DNA from: Candidatus Methylobacter titanis
GTDB lineage: Bacteria; Pseudomonadota; Gammaproteobacteria; Methylococcales; Methylomonadaceae
Assembly: GCA_029946125.1 (NCBI GenBank)
Contig: JAQSDX010000007.1
Coordinates: forward strand, 18,703-82,702
Reading direction: 5' to 3'
Length of the DNA stretch: 64,000 bases
This document shows, one piece after another, positions 35,069 through 45,412 of the stretch (positions within the stretch are counted from its first letter, which is position 1; each line of letters begins with the position of its first letter). The translations under genes and the position numbers were made by a program. The notes beneath the pieces are model-generated. The model worked only from the letters and a program-made list of their open reading frames with translations. It was not told where the DNA came from and did not search any database.

Positions 35069-36010
35069 ATGAAAATTGCGATCATCGGAACCGGTCGCGT
35101 CGGTTCTACGCTCGCTTATGCCCTGGTGTTAAAACAGATTTGCGACCACTTGGTGATTGCCGGTCGTATCTATGAAAAAGCCAGAGGCGATGCTCTGGAT
35201 CTGCAACATACGCTGGCTTTTTGCTTACGGCCCATGCACATAGAGGGTTGTACTAATGAGCAGGTCAAGGATGCCGATATTGTGGTTATTACGGCATCGG
35301 TTGCAATGGATGGTCAGGTTTTAACCTCGCGTCTCCAATTGGGCGAGAAAAACACCTTATTATTCAAGGAATTGATCCCTGTGTTGGCGGCCAATAATCC
35401 CAATGCCATATTCGTTATCGTGACTAACCCGGTTGACGTGATGACTTATGCCGCGTGTAAATTATCCGGTTTTGCGGCCAATCGGGTGCTGGGGGTCGGA
35501 ACGCTGGTGGACTCTGCCCGTTTTCGTGCCTTATTGTCACAGGAAGAGCATATTCACCCCGATGATCTTCGGGCTTATATTTTGGGTGAGCACGGTTCTA
35601 ATCAAGTGCCTATAATGAGTAGCGCAGAAGCGGGAGGTGAACCCATTGGTGACACTCCCATTCATCGACAGTTATTTACGCAGGTTACCGAAGCCGGTTT
35701 TGAGGTTTATCGACTCAAGGGTTATACCAATCACGCTATTGCCACGGCGACATGTATGGTTATTGAAGCCATCGTTTTCGACGAATACCGCACCATGCCT
35801 CTCGCAACCTGGTTTGACAACTGGATGGGCATTCGAGATAACTGCTTTAGTATTCCTGTGGTAGTTGGACGTAGCGGCATTATTCGCCATTTGCATCCCG
35901 AGTTGAACGACAGCGAACAACAAGCCCTGCGAACTGCGGCGGTCGCTATCAAGCACACTGTTGTTTCATTGATACCTGACTTGGTGGACAGTAGTCACAT
36001 CGATATTTGA
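35069..36010 (+). CDS. lactate/malate dehydrogenase family protein
   Basis: The 313-residue protein has the Rossmann start MKIAIIGTGRVGSTLAY and the full catalytic set: R88 (TSRLQLGEKN), N120 (VTNPVD), D148 and R151 (VDSARFRALL), and H175 (LGEHGSNQVP). At the end of strand 2, where NAD enzymes have an acidic residue, the sequence is LVIAGRIYEKARGD, with Gly32-Arg33. This suggests altered cofactor preference, possibly NADP. The substrate-specificity loop (VAMDGQVL) does not clearly mark lactate or malate. It is 61 bp after the PAS protein and may be co-transcribed. Confidence 0.85.
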   Translation: MKIAIIGTGRVGSTLAYALVLKQICDHLVIAGRIYEKARGDALDLQHTLAFCLRPMHIEGCTNEQVKDADIVVITASVAMDGQVLTSRLQLGEKNTLLFKELIPVLAANNPNAIFVIVTNPVDVMTYAACKLSGFAANRVLGVGTLVDSARFRALLSQEEHIHPDDLRAYILGEHGSNQVPIMSSAEAGGEPIGDTPIHRQLFTQVTEAGFEVYRLKGYTNHAIATATCMVIEAIVFDEYRTMPLATWFDNWMGIRDNCFSIPVVVGRSGIIRHLHPELNDSEQQALRTAAVAIKHTVVSLIPDLVDSSHIDI

Positions 36011-36776
36011 TTGATGCATCGTTTATTGCAAGTGGCTCGATAGGCTTGATTCCAAGTTCATGCTTGATGAAACAATGCCTGTAATCATCATTCTCATACC
36101 GTAAATTTAACGGCAACTTCCCAACTGTCTGTTTATTTGTCTATCTGTACCACTCGGCCTTCACAGCGCAGCATTACATGAGGTTTAATGGCCTGTCCCG
36201 TAGAGCAAACCCCGCAGTACTCAAGTTGCGTGTTTCGTCCGTATCTGAATAGAGTAGGGGCGACCGGTTGGTCGCCCATTGCACAAAGACATGAGTTATT
36301 TAATTCTCATACGATAGCGTTAACCGGATTTTGCACCGGGAAGCCTATACAGGACGAGACTTATACAATGTAGTCAAGCTTACCTTGAATTGGAACGGCG
36401 GCACATTACACCGATGTGCATGGTCGGCACCCGTTCAGTAGCTTTCGTGTGTATAACCAGGTCGGAGGCAAAGCCAAAAATGATTATTCCAGGGACACGG
36501 AATACGGTTGGTATTCTAATAGATACTGCCTCATTCTGTATTGGAAGAGGCTGAGGCTTACTTATTTTGTATGAATTAGGTAAAATTACTTAATTGAGGC
36601 TACTTCGGTATTTTTTAAAAAACCTGGCTTGCTGTTTGTTTAAAGGAGGGTTTTAGGTTTGCCGGTAATGCTTACATTTTTGGTAAGGAAAGTCATCAAT
36701 CATCCATTCGTCCCCCATTAACCGATGGGCGCTCTTTTTGTTGTGTACCGTGTGTGTACCTATTTTTTCATAAAAC
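36011..36776. other. 766-bp region without a gene
   Basis: Open frames are short and unlike any family I know. Near 36395-36590 one plus frame reads YTDVHGRHPFSSFRVYNQVG and then GGKAKNDYSRDTEYGWYSN, which has the look of a decayed coding segment, but I cannot name it. A GGGCGACC/GGTCGCCC palindrome lies at 36258-36277. The last 150 bp should contain the prfC promoter; ACCGTGTGTGTACC precedes the prfC start and no strong ribosome site is visible. Confidence 0.45.
36258..36277. repeat. GGGCGACCGGTTGGTCGCCC palindrome
   Basis: A perfect 8-bp stem with a GGTT loop. It shares the core GGGCGACCGGT with the hairpin at 50979-51000, which differs mainly in the loop, so both belong to one dispersed family. 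Confidence 0.7.
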
Positions 36777-38363
36777 ATGTCGATTACTGAAATAAGTTCC
36801 GAAACCAAACGTCGTAGAACCTTTGCCATCATCTCCCATCCTGACGCGGGAAAAACCACCATCACCGAAAAACTGCTGCTGTTCGGCGGCGCGATTCAGC
36901 TTGCAGGCTCGGTAAAAGGCCGTAAAGCGGCACGTCATGCGACCTCTGACTGGATGGAAATGGAAAAGGAGCGGGGCATTTCGGTGACCACCTCGGTGAT
37001 GCAGTTCGAACATAAAGACTGCATTATTAATCTGCTCGATACACCGGGTCATGAAGATTTTTCCGAAGATACCTACCGCACCTTGACGGCGGTCGATTCA
37101 GCACTGATGGTGATAGACGTCGCCAAAGGCGTCGAACAAAGGACCATCAACCTGATGGAAGTCTGTCGTCTGCGTACTACGCCGATCCTGACCTTCATTA
37201 ACAAGCTGGACAGGGAAGGGCGGGAACCGATTGAATTGATGGACGAGGTTGAAGATGTGCTGAATATCAAATGCGCACCGATGACCTGGCCTATCGGCAT
37301 GGGTAAACGATTTAAAGGGGTTTATCATCTGTATAAAGATGAAATTCACCTGTTTAGCGCTCAACATGGCGGCAAGATTGCACAGGCTGAAATCATCAAA
37401 GGCTTGCATAACCCAAAGCTGGACGAGTTGCTGGACGATCAGGCCGAAGAACTCAGGGATGAAATTGATTTGGTCAAAGGCGCCAGTCATGAATTCAATC
37501 TTGAAGACTATCTGGCGGGCAACTTGACACCGGTTTTTTTCGGTTCGGCCATCAACAACTTCGGGATTATTGAGTTACTCGATGCATTCGCCGAATATGC
37601 GCCGTCACCCCGACCCAGACAGGCAGAGCAGCGTCAGGTTTTACCGGAAGAACCGGCATTTAGCGGTTTTGTGTTTAAGGTTCAGGCCAACATGGATCCG
37701 TCGCATCGGGATCGGATTGCCTTTTTAAGAATCTGTTCCGGAAAATTCGACAAAGGCATGAAGATTCATCATGTGCGTATCGGTAAAAGTATTCAGGTTG
37801 CCAATGCGATCACCTTTCAGGCCGACAGCCGGAAAAGCGTAGAAGAAGCCTACCCCGGCGACATTATCGGTCTGCATAATCACGGCACTATTCAGGTCGG
37901 CGATACCTTTACCCAAGGCGAAACGCTTAAATATGGCGGCATACCTTATTTTGCGCCGGAATTATTCCGCCGCGTAGTGTTAAAAGACCCGTTAAGAGCC
38001 AAAGCCCTGCAAAAAGGACTGGTACAGTTGACCGAAGAAGGCGCGACCCAGTTATTCAAGCCGCTAAAAAATAACGACCTTATTTTAGGCGCGGTCGGTA
38101 TTTTACAGTTTGACGTCACCGCGTTCAGGCTTAAAAGCGAATACAATGTCGAATGCGTTTATGACGCGATACCCATCTCCGCAGTACGCTGGGTAAGTTC
38201 CGATAAACCGGCCAAGTTGGAGGAATTCAGGAACAAAGCCTTTGATAACCTGGCTGAAGACGGCGGCGGTTATTTGGTTTATGTCGCCAACAGCCGGGTT
38301 AACCTGCAACTGACCGAAGAACGCTGGCCGGATATTAAATTCAGCGCAACGCGGGAATTGTAA
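36777..38363 (+). CDS. prfC: peptide chain release factor 3
   Basis: RF3 is the GTPase that removes RF1 and RF2 from the ribosome after peptide release. The 528-residue protein starts [20 protein letters not shown] and has G1 [15 protein letters not shown], the G2 region [14 protein letters not shown]3 [18 protein letters not shown] and G4 [14 protein letters not shown]. The RF3-specific C-terminal domain ([17 protein letters not shown]) is intact. It stands alone with long flanks on both sides. Confidence 0.97.
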   Translation: MSITEISSETKRRRTFAIISHPDAGKTTITEKLLLFGGAIQLAGSVKGRKAARHATSDWMEMEKERGISVTTSVMQFEHKDCIINLLDTPGHEDFSEDTYRTLTAVDSALMVIDVAKGVEQRTINLMEVCRLRTTPILTFINKLDREGREPIELMDEVEDVLNIKCAPMTWPIGMGKRFKGVYHLYKDEIHLFSAQHGGKIAQAEIIKGLHNPKLDELLDDQAEELRDEIDLVKGASHEFNLEDYLAGNLTPVFFGSAINNFGIIELLDAFAEYAPSPRPRQAEQRQVLPEEPAFSGFVFKVQANMDPSHRDRIAFLRICSGKFDKGMKIHHVRIGKSIQVANAITFQADSRKSVEEAYPGDIIGLHNHGTIQVGDTFTQGETLKYGGIPYFAPELFRRVVLKDPLRAKALQKGLVQLTEEGATQLFKPLKNNDLILGAVGILQFDVTAFRLKSEYNVECVYDAIPISAVRWVSSDKPAKLEEFRNKAFDNLAEDGGGYLVYVANSRVNLQLTEERWPDIKFSATREL

Positions 38364-38540
38364 GTTTTTTTCGACGTTAAGGCATGAACATAAAATAACC
38401 TGAACGTGTACTAAATTGTGGGGGTGACGGAAGGCGTCCAGTTAATATGAGCGGGTTCCTAAGCGCCTACTTTCCTATTTAATGCACAAGTACCTCCCGA
38501 TGGGGTTTGTAACTTTAACCGTCTGTATGTTAACGATTTG

Positions 38541-38582
38541 GTCTCTTTGTGGGCGCGAATGAATTCGCGCCCACAAAGAGAC
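38541..38582. repeat. perfect 19-bp-stem hairpin between prfC and the GGDEF-EAL gene
   Basis: The left arm starts GTCTCTTTGTGGGCGCGAA and the right arm is its exact reverse complement; the loop is TGAA. The 42-bp site lies midway in the 300-bp gap between convergent genes and may act as a bidirectional terminator or barrier. The inner GGCGAATGAATTCGCC-like part (GCGCGAATGAATTCGCGC) matches the ribD-ribE repeat at 24360-24377. The rest of the gap shows nothing else. Confidence 0.85.
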
Positions 38583-38663
38583 GGCCAGCAGAATAGGCAG
38601 CAGCGATCCTGGAACTTATGTATAACGATGAGAGCCTCCTGCGTGGAAGCCAGCGTAAAAATT

Positions 38664-41600
38664 TTAAACTTGATCGCGCAATAACCGGGCAAATTCTTCG
38701 GCCGGCAGCGGTTTGCTTTTGATAAAACCCTGGTAAGCGTCGCAGCCTTTTTCCCGCAGGAATGCTAATTGCTCAAGCGTTTCTACGCCTTCGGCTAATA
38801 CCTTGAAGCCTAAAATATGCCCCATCGCAATTATCGTCGCGGTAATTTCCATATCGTCTTGTGCCGAGGGAATATCATCAATAAAGCTCTTGTCAATTTT
38901 TAGCACATCCAGCGGAAAGCGCTTCAGGTAGGCCAGCGACGAATAACCGGTGCCGAAATCGTCAATGGCCAGTCGAATGCCTTGAGCGCGCAAATTATTG
39001 AGTACCTCGACGGCTTTTTCTTCGTTTTCCATTAAGCCGCTTTCGGTTAGTTCCAGTTCTAATCGTTCAGCCGGAAAGCCGGTTTCGTGCAACACCTCTG
39101 CTACCAGAGCATTGATGTCGCTACGGCGGAACTGGTGCGGCGATACGTTGACCGCTAAAGTTATCGATGGCAAATCCATATCTATCCAGCGCTGGCCTTG
39201 CAGGCAAGTTTCACGCAGCACCCAGGCGCCAATTTCCAAAATTAGGCCTGTTTCTTCGGCAATAGGAATGAAGTAGGCTGGTGAAATCAGTCCTTCGTTG
39301 GGGTCTTGCCAGCGTACCAACGCTTCGGCACCGACGATCAGGCCGCTGACGATGTCGATTTGTGCCTGATAATAGACACACAATTCCTGTCGTTCAGTGG
39401 CGCGACGCAGGCGAGTTTCCAAGGCAATGCGTTCACGGGCGATAACGGTAAATTCTTCGGAAAAATAGGCAAAACAACTGCGTCCTTCATCTTTGGCACG
39501 GTAAAGTGCAATGTCGGCATTATCCATCAGCTTTTCAGGGCTGTCGCCGTGCTGTGGAAACAAGCTAATGCCGATGCTGGCGCCGATTATGACCTTTCGG
39601 CTTAGCTCAGGATGGTTTTTTTTGCTTTTAAGTAATTGAAAAGGTTTGTTTAAATCGTCTATGATATTTTTGGCGATCCGCGCCGCATCTTCCGGGTGAG
39701 TAATATCTTCCAGCAGCACGACAAACTCATCACCACCCAAACGAGCAACCATATCGACATCGCGCAATCTGGCTTTGATACGGGTAGCGACTTGTTGCAG
39801 TAATTCGTCACCGGCCAAATGTCCCATGCTGTCATTGACCGCTTTGAAACGATCCAGATCAAGCATCAGCAATGCCAGTTGTTTGCCGTCACGTCGCTTC
39901 ATTTCGATGGCATGCGTCAGTCGCTCCGATAGCAGGCGGCGATTTGGCAGTGCCGTAAGCGGATCGTAATAAGCCAGATTGTGAATAGTTTCTTCAGCTT
40001 CTTTGTTTTTGGTGATGTCGGTGAAAGCGGAAACGTAGTTAATGATCTGGTTATTCGTATCGCTAACTGTGGTAATACTGAGCCATTCGGGGTAGATGTC
40101 GCCGTTTTTACGTTTGTTCCATATTTCGCCCTCCCAGTAGCCATCCTGTTTTAAGCTATGTTGTAACGCTTGGTAAAAGTCGACATCCTGACGGCCCGAA
40201 TTAAGCAAAGCGTGGGTTTGTCCAATAACTTCTTCCGGGCTATAGCCGGTGATGCGGGTAAACGCCTTGTTGACTTTCAGGATAATCTGATTGGCATCGG
40301 TGATGGACATGCCTTCTTGCGATTCAAAAGCGGTTGCCGCGATACGGAGTTCCGTCTCAGCCTGTTTCTGCTCGGTAACATCGCGAAAACTCCACACCCT
40401 GCCGACCACTTTATGGTTAATTATTTGGGGGATGGAATAGCGCTCGACAACTTTTCCATCCTTAAATTCAATAATATCGAAGGAATGAGCTTCCGGGGTT
40501 GCATACAGTTCGGTTGTTTTTCTTGAGAAAGTCTCTGCGTCCTTGATTTGATTAGGGCCGTACAATAGTTCTGGACTGCCGTCTTTAGCGTTCATTTTGG
40601 CGGCGATGACTTCATCGGGAATTTGCCACAAATCAGAGAATTTTTGGTTATGCAACAGCCAATTGTTGTTCAGATCTACAGCCAGAATGGCCTCACCGGT
40701 GGATTCCAAAGTGGCTCTTAGTATGGATAGCGATTCCGCTATTTGTAACATTGACCGGCTTCGTTCAATGGCTAATTGGGCTAGGCCGACATAGTGGTTT
40801 ATCAGGTTAATTTCGGTATCGGTTGGTTGCGCCGGTAGTCGATGATAGACGGCGAAAGTCCCGATAACCCCCCCCAGGTTATTTTTAATCGGCTGTGACC
40901 AGCAGGATTGCAGGTTGGCTTGCTTGGCGAGATCGCGATACGCTTCCCAATAAGGATGCTGTTGCACATCTTCCACGATAACGCGTTCGCCGAGATACGC
41001 CGCCGTACCGCAAGAACCGACGCCGTTGCCAATCGCCAGGCCATTAATAGCTTGATTGTAAAAGTCGGGTAAGCTGGGTGCTGCACCATAGCGTAGATGT
41101 TTGTTGTCTTCATCCAACAGTAAAATTGAGCACAACATATTAGGATGTAGCGCTTCAATTTGAAGGGCTAATGTATTCAATACTTCGGGTAGGTCGACTC
41201 CCCGGTTAATCAGTTGAAGAACTCGATTTTGTAAAGCCAGTTCATTGGTACGGGTATGTAAATCATTTTCGATGACCTTGCGCTTGGTGATGTCGCGCCA
41301 ACAGGCATGGACAATAAGCTTGCCATGCACTGTCATAGGCGTTAACGACACCTCGACAGGAAGGAGTGATCCATCGGCTCGCAGATACTGCCATTCGAAC
41401 CGGTGATAACCCACCTGCACAGCAATGGCTATCATTTCAGGCGCCTTTTCCTTTGAAGTTCGGTTGTCGGTTTGATAGTCTGGAGATATTTCACTGGGTC
41501 TGCAATTGATCAGTTCAGATTTTGAATGATACCCGAGTTGCATCAAAGCAGCGGCGTTGCAGTCGATGAATCGACCTTCTTGGATAAGCAAAATGGGGTC

Positions 41601-43094
41601 TCTGGAATCTTCAAACAGGTGCCGAAATGCCTCTTCGCTTTCGCGTAGGGCGGCTTCCGCTTGTTTGCGTTTGGTAATATCCTGGATGGTACCAACCAGT
41701 TTTACGGGTTTTTTGACGTTGTCGCACTCGATGTCGCCATGATCAATGACCCAGCGTGTTTTGTTATCGCTAGGGCGGACGATGATATATTCCATCGAAA
41801 ACTGTTCGTGATTACGGATTATTGTCTGATGCTGGTCAATTACCTGTTGACGGTGTTTCGGATCAATCAACTCCGCCCAATTCGGGGTATTCTGTTCGAA
41901 GTGTGTGTCGATGCCGAAAATCTGATCCAGCATAGGCGAGCTTTCCCAGCGATCACTTGCAAGGTCAATCACGTAGTAGCCGATGCCCGCAGTATCGTGC
42001 GCCAAACGTAACAGTTTTTCGTTACGGTCGGCTATTTTATTTTTGCGTTTTTGCGCTCTATAGGACGTTAACAGGATTAAGGTAACAACACCGGTCAATA
42101 GGCTAATGACGACGGCAATTTTGACATATTGAAGCAGCTTTTTTTGATCGGCTTTGGGATTGGGATCATAACTAAAACCTTGCAGAAATTGATCGTTTTT
42201 AACCATGCCCGCTTCGATGAATGTTTCCGTCATGTGTCGCCAGCGCCAGGGATTCATGTGTCCCAGATCAATTATATCAGGCACTATCAATGAGCGTATT
42301 GCCTCGGCTTCAAATTCAAGATGGTCCCTGGATTTGGTCACTTTATATTTGTTGAGCAACAGATCAATAATTTCTTGCGTGTGATTCATGGCGTAATACC
42401 AGCCTTCGAGACTGGCTTTACGGAAGGCTTTGACGCGTTCGGGATGCTGTTTAAGCTCGTCTTCCGTGGTGAACAGGATGTCGCTGTAGAAGTCGATGCC
42501 GTAGCTGCGCGGGTTCAGCACGGTGAATTCAATGCCTTGCTGCTTTAGAAAATAAGGCTCGTTGCTTAGGTACGAATTAAATGCGTCTACTTTGCCAGTG
42601 ACTAGATCGCTAATGTCATAACTGCTGGGGATGACGTGAAGAAGATTTACATCTATGCCTTCATTATTGAACATCGCGACAAAATCAGCGTCCATGGTTT
42701 GATCCATTAGCATGATTTTTTTTCCGACTAAATCGTCAGGTGAAAAAATGCCGGCATCTTTGCGTGCCAGTAACACCGAAGGAGAATGCTGGTATATCGC
42801 AGCCAAGGCGACTAGCGGTGCGCCGCGCAACCGTTCCAGTAGTAATTCGCTATTGGCCTCGCCATACTGGGCATGACCTTGAAGGACTTCCCGTACCGGT
42901 TTTTTTTCCGGGGTACCTTCGTGAATAATGACGTCGAGTCCGGCTTTTTGGTAATAACCTTTTTCTAACGCCGCATAATAGCCGGCGAATTGAAACTGGT
43001 GATGCCAACGTAGCTGTAGATGAATGGGTTCTGCTGATGCCGAAAAGCAACCGCAGACCAGCGCTACAGCAAGTATAGAACGGGGTCGCATCAT
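38664..43094 (-). CDS. NMT1/ABC-binding sensor, PAS, GAF, GGDEF and EAL protein
   Basis: This 1476-residue hybrid has a signal peptide (residues 1-21, ending SASA) and a periplasmic NMT1/ThiY-like ligand-binding domain at about 23-315 (IHLQLRWHHQFQFAGYYAAL). A TM helix follows near 329-348 (KIAVVISLLTGVVTLILLTS), then PAS domains at about 365-485 and 490-610, GAF at about 630-775 and two further PAS at about 785-1030. GGDEF has an intact RLGGDEFVVLL, and EAL has GAEALVRW and DDFGTGYSSLAYLKR. Both catalytic sites look active, so it could make and degrade c-di-GMP in response to a small periplasmic ligand. The ligand is unknown. Confidence 0.9.
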   Translation of the reverse strand: MMRPRSILAVALVCGCFSASAEPIHLQLRWHHQFQFAGYYAALEKGYYQKAGLDVIIHEGTPEKKPVREVLQGHAQYGEANSELLLERLRGAPLVALAAIYQHSPSVLLARKDAGIFSPDDLVGKKIMLMDQTMDADFVAMFNNEGIDVNLLHVIPSSYDISDLVTGKVDAFNSYLSNEPYFLKQQGIEFTVLNPRSYGIDFYSDILFTTEDELKQHPERVKAFRKASLEGWYYAMNHTQEIIDLLLNKYKVTKSRDHLEFEAEAIRSLIVPDIIDLGHMNPWRWRHMTETFIEAGMVKNDQFLQGFSYDPNPKADQKKLLQYVKIAVVISLLTGVVTLILLTSYRAQKRKNKIADRNEKLLRLAHDTAGIGYYVIDLASDRWESSPMLDQIFGIDTHFEQNTPNWAELIDPKHRQQVIDQHQTIIRNHEQFSMEYIIVRPSDNKTRWVIDHGDIECDNVKKPVKLVGTIQDITKRKQAEAALRESEEAFRHLFEDSRDPILLIQEGRFIDCNAAALMQLGYHSKSELINCRPSEISPDYQTDNRTSKEKAPEMIAIAVQVGYHRFEWQYLRADGSLLPVEVSLTPMTVHGKLIVHACWRDITKRKVIENDLHTRTNELALQNRVLQLINRGVDLPEVLNTLALQIEALHPNMLCSILLLDEDNKHLRYGAAPSLPDFYNQAINGLAIGNGVGSCGTAAYLGERVIVEDVQQHPYWEAYRDLAKQANLQSCWSQPIKNNLGGVIGTFAVYHRLPAQPTDTEINLINHYVGLAQLAIERSRSMLQIAESLSILRATLESTGEAILAVDLNNNWLLHNQKFSDLWQIPDEVIAAKMNAKDGSPELLYGPNQIKDAETFSRKTTELYATPEAHSFDIIEFKDGKVVERYSIPQIINHKVVGRVWSFRDVTEQKQAETELRIAATAFESQEGMSITDANQIILKVNKAFTRITGYSPEEVIGQTHALLNSGRQDVDFYQALQHSLKQDGYWEGEIWNKRKNGDIYPEWLSITTVSDTNNQIINYVSAFTDITKNKEAEETIHNLAYYDPLTALPNRRLLSERLTHAIEMKRRDGKQLALLMLDLDRFKAVNDSMGHLAGDELLQQVATRIKARLRDVDMVARLGGDEFVVLLEDITHPEDAARIAKNIIDDLNKPFQLLKSKKNHPELSRKVIIGASIGISLFPQHGDSPEKLMDNADIALYRAKDEGRSCFAYFSEEFTVIARERIALETRLRRATERQELCVYYQAQIDIVSGLIVGAEALVRWQDPNEGLISPAYFIPIAEETGLILEIGAWVLRETCLQGQRWIDMDLPSITLAVNVSPHQFRRSDINALVAEVLHETGFPAERLELELTESGLMENEEKAVEVLNNLRAQGIRLAIDDFGTGYSSLAYLKRFPLDVLKIDKSFIDDIPSAQDDMEITATIIAMGHILGFKVLAEGVETLEQLAFLREKGCDAYQGFIKSKPLPAEEFARLLRDQV

Positions 43095-43278
43095 ATTGAG
43101 GTCATCGGTTTTCTCTGTTTAATAGTCGTTTTTATGGTACAAACGCATAAAAAGCGACAGTCTTTTATCGAGAGGTATTATCCGTAGTTGAAGATTGGCT
43201 TAGGTAGAAGGAGGCGGCATTTGGCATCCTTGTGCCTAGTCTTAAGAATAGGCTGCCTTTAAGTAATGAAGTCGACTA

Positions 43279-43305
43279 GGGTGGGCAGAAAAGCGCTGCC
43301 CACCC
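43279..43305. terminator. hairpin downstream of the multicopper oxidase
   Basis: GGGTGGGCAG (43279-43288) pairs with CTGCCCACCC (43296-43305), a perfect 10-bp GC-rich stem with a 7-nt loop. It is 9 bp beyond the stop of the minus-strand oxidase gene. No clear T-run follows on that strand, so termination may be weak. Confidence 0.55.
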
Positions 43306-43313
43306 CGCGTGCC

Positions 43314-45047
43314 TTATTTATTAATCAGTTTACGAACACGGTCGTAAATCATCTTCCGGTTAATTATCAGCACATAGCTTAATAAACCCAGTATTAAACC
43401 GAATACCAATTTTCCAAAAGCAGAACTTTCCGGTTCGGCTTGCGGAGTTGCAGGCGCCCATTGTTCTTTTACGGTTTGTACCGCAACTTTAGAGGGTTGG
43501 TAGTCTGCTTTCAGATCAGGTAGACCTAAGCTGTGCCATGCATCGTAATCCTGCCATATCGGATACTTGCCTTTCCATAATCCCTTAGTGAAATAAGGCG
43601 CAAGACTCATGCCGTGCGATTTGGGAATGCCTTTTTCATCCAGGAAATCTTTATAGACGACCAAGCTGATATCACCGCCTTCACCGATACCATTCGTGGT
43701 AAAGGCTTTTTCAACATGGTCATGGAACATCCAGATGCCTTGGCCAAAGCTGTTTAAGCCGTCATCGGTACCGTTCAATTCCAGATCAATACGCTGTGCC
43801 GGCACCATGCCGTGTACATCGCGCTGAATATAGGAACCGGGGCCATTATCGACGCCGTCATAATGAGTTATGGTAGGCTTATGACCGTGAATGTGTACCG
43901 CCATGGCTTCGGTGTGACCATTCAAAATCCGCAGTTTAACTTTTTCATCCTTTTGCATTTCAATCAACGATTCCCTTAAGGTATAAGGGAAAGACCGACC
44001 GTTGAGCATGAAATAATCGTCGGTGGCATCGGTGCTGTCGTATTCCATGTTCATGTGCTTAGCAATCAGACGCGGATCGTTGGCTGACCGGGCAACAAGC
44101 TCATGTAATTCTTTATCTGCCGATTGATAATGCAAGTCGTACTCGCGGGCATATTTTTCCAGCACTGCTACCGAAGGGTGACGTACTTGACCGGCGCCGA
44201 CATTCAGCGTTTGCGGCCAGTTATTGGGACGGTTTTCCTCAACAATAAAAATACCCTGTAAACCCATTGGAATATGAGTGTGCGGTTGGACATGGCAGTG
44301 GTAATACATGGTGCCCGGTTGGCGTGGTTTGATCACGTAGGTTTTACTTTCGCCCGGCATAATGTCCATGTTGCTGCTTTGCGCAACACCATCATTGCCG
44401 ACGCCGGCATGATCCATAAATGGATGATCGATACCGTGCAAATGTAAGGAATGCGGCAAATAATGGGTATTTTCGACAATCAGCCAAATCACATCATCCT
44501 GTTCAACACGAATGACCGGAGACGGTACGCGCAGCAATGGATTAGCAATCGGCTCGTAAATGCTCAGTGTAGACATATCGCGGGTTTTTGGAGCAAAAAC
44601 CCAAAAAGTAGGTTGTATGCCCGGCGCTATATCGAAGGTGGTGGTGGGGTCTTTCATATCCGGCGAATGGCCGTTGAGTTCGGCAATTTCGAGCCGGATA
44701 ATGATTTTATCAGGGTCGCCGTCGCCATCGATATCGTCCGACATGGTGATGGCGTCGGCAGCGAGTTGGGTTTCCATCAGTGTTTTCATGGAAATGCCGT
44801 TGGTACCTTTGACAAAGGCGGCGATGTCGGACGGATTGTCGGGATTACATAGCCGTGAAGCCTGTATTTCTACGCCATCAATGACTTGTGCTTTACGCCA
44901 TTCGGGAGAAATAAAGTCGGAACAGACTTCTTCTACCGGCCCCATATCTACCTTGGCCGTAGGGGGTAAATCGCTGGCCGCTTGACTCCATGAGTGTGTA
45001 AGGAGCATTGTTGCGCCCCAAATGAAGGTAAGAAGATTTTTATGCAT
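43314..45047 (-). CDS. multicopper oxidase with C-terminal membrane anchor
   Basis: The 577-residue exported protein has a signal peptide (residues 1-24). Copper motifs are HSLHLHGIDHPFMDHAG near 200, YYHCHVQPHTHIPMGLQG near 250, VHIHGHKPTITHYDG near 385 and WMFHDHVEKAFTTNG near 442. The type 1 His-Cys-His-Met set is in the first cupredoxin domain, while the last domain has HDH but no HCH, an arrangement different from CueO. A TM helix at about 545-565 (FGKLVFGLILGLLSYVLII) anchors it. It may oxidise copper(I), phenols or other donors. It is separated from selO on the opposite strand by 365 bp. Confidence 0.85.
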   Translation of the reverse strand: MHKNLLTFIWGATMLLTHSWSQAASDLPPTAKVDMGPVEEVCSDFISPEWRKAQVIDGVEIQASRLCNPDNPSDIAAFVKGTNGISMKTLMETQLAADAITMSDDIDGDGDPDKIIIRLEIAELNGHSPDMKDPTTTFDIAPGIQPTFWVFAPKTRDMSTLSIYEPIANPLLRVPSPVIRVEQDDVIWLIVENTHYLPHSLHLHGIDHPFMDHAGVGNDGVAQSSNMDIMPGESKTYVIKPRQPGTMYYHCHVQPHTHIPMGLQGIFIVEENRPNNWPQTLNVGAGQVRHPSVAVLEKYAREYDLHYQSADKELHELVARSANDPRLIAKHMNMEYDSTDATDDYFMLNGRSFPYTLRESLIEMQKDEKVKLRILNGHTEAMAVHIHGHKPTITHYDGVDNGPGSYIQRDVHGMVPAQRIDLELNGTDDGLNSFGQGIWMFHDHVEKAFTTNGIGEGGDISLVVYKDFLDEKGIPKSHGMSLAPYFTKGLWKGKYPIWQDYDAWHSLGLPDLKADYQPSKVAVQTVKEQWAPATPQAEPESSAFGKLVFGLILGLLSYVLIINRKMIYDRVRKLINK

Positions 45048-45412
45048 ACGACGGCCTCAGATTGATTCATTAAATAAAATGATACACCGCCAACTCAAAG
45101 CGGAGGTTTTTAACGCACTCATTTTAACTGAATATTAAGGGGAATTCATGTTTAACGCTAGAATAAACATGAATTATCAATTTAACGGTTCACCGAATAT
45201 GGACTCAGCTTTATACATAAATGTCTACGAGACACGATCATACTGGCAGGGATGCCTGACCCGATAGAGCGGGAAGCAACTTCAGACATAGGAATGCGAA
45301 TGTTCGTAGGCACTCAGTGCGTTCTAAATAACGCGAGAGCTTCGAATGTGATCCTCGCTATGGCGATATGATGATTCCGATTTAGAGCCGTATAGACTAA
45401 TGAGAGATTTTT
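45048..45412. other. 365-bp divergent gap between multicopper oxidase and selO
   Basis: No gene is present. The region should hold divergent promoters for the oxidase (minus) and selO (plus). I see a small CAGG/CCTG hairpin near 45250 and no clear metal-regulator site. GAGAG precedes the selO ATG at 45413. Nothing else could be recognised. Confidence 0.45.

Noticed and set aside
39306..42548. Plus-strand ORFs opposite the GGDEF-EAL gene
   Set aside because: They are shadows of a 1476-residue frame with intact catalytic motifs on the minus strand.
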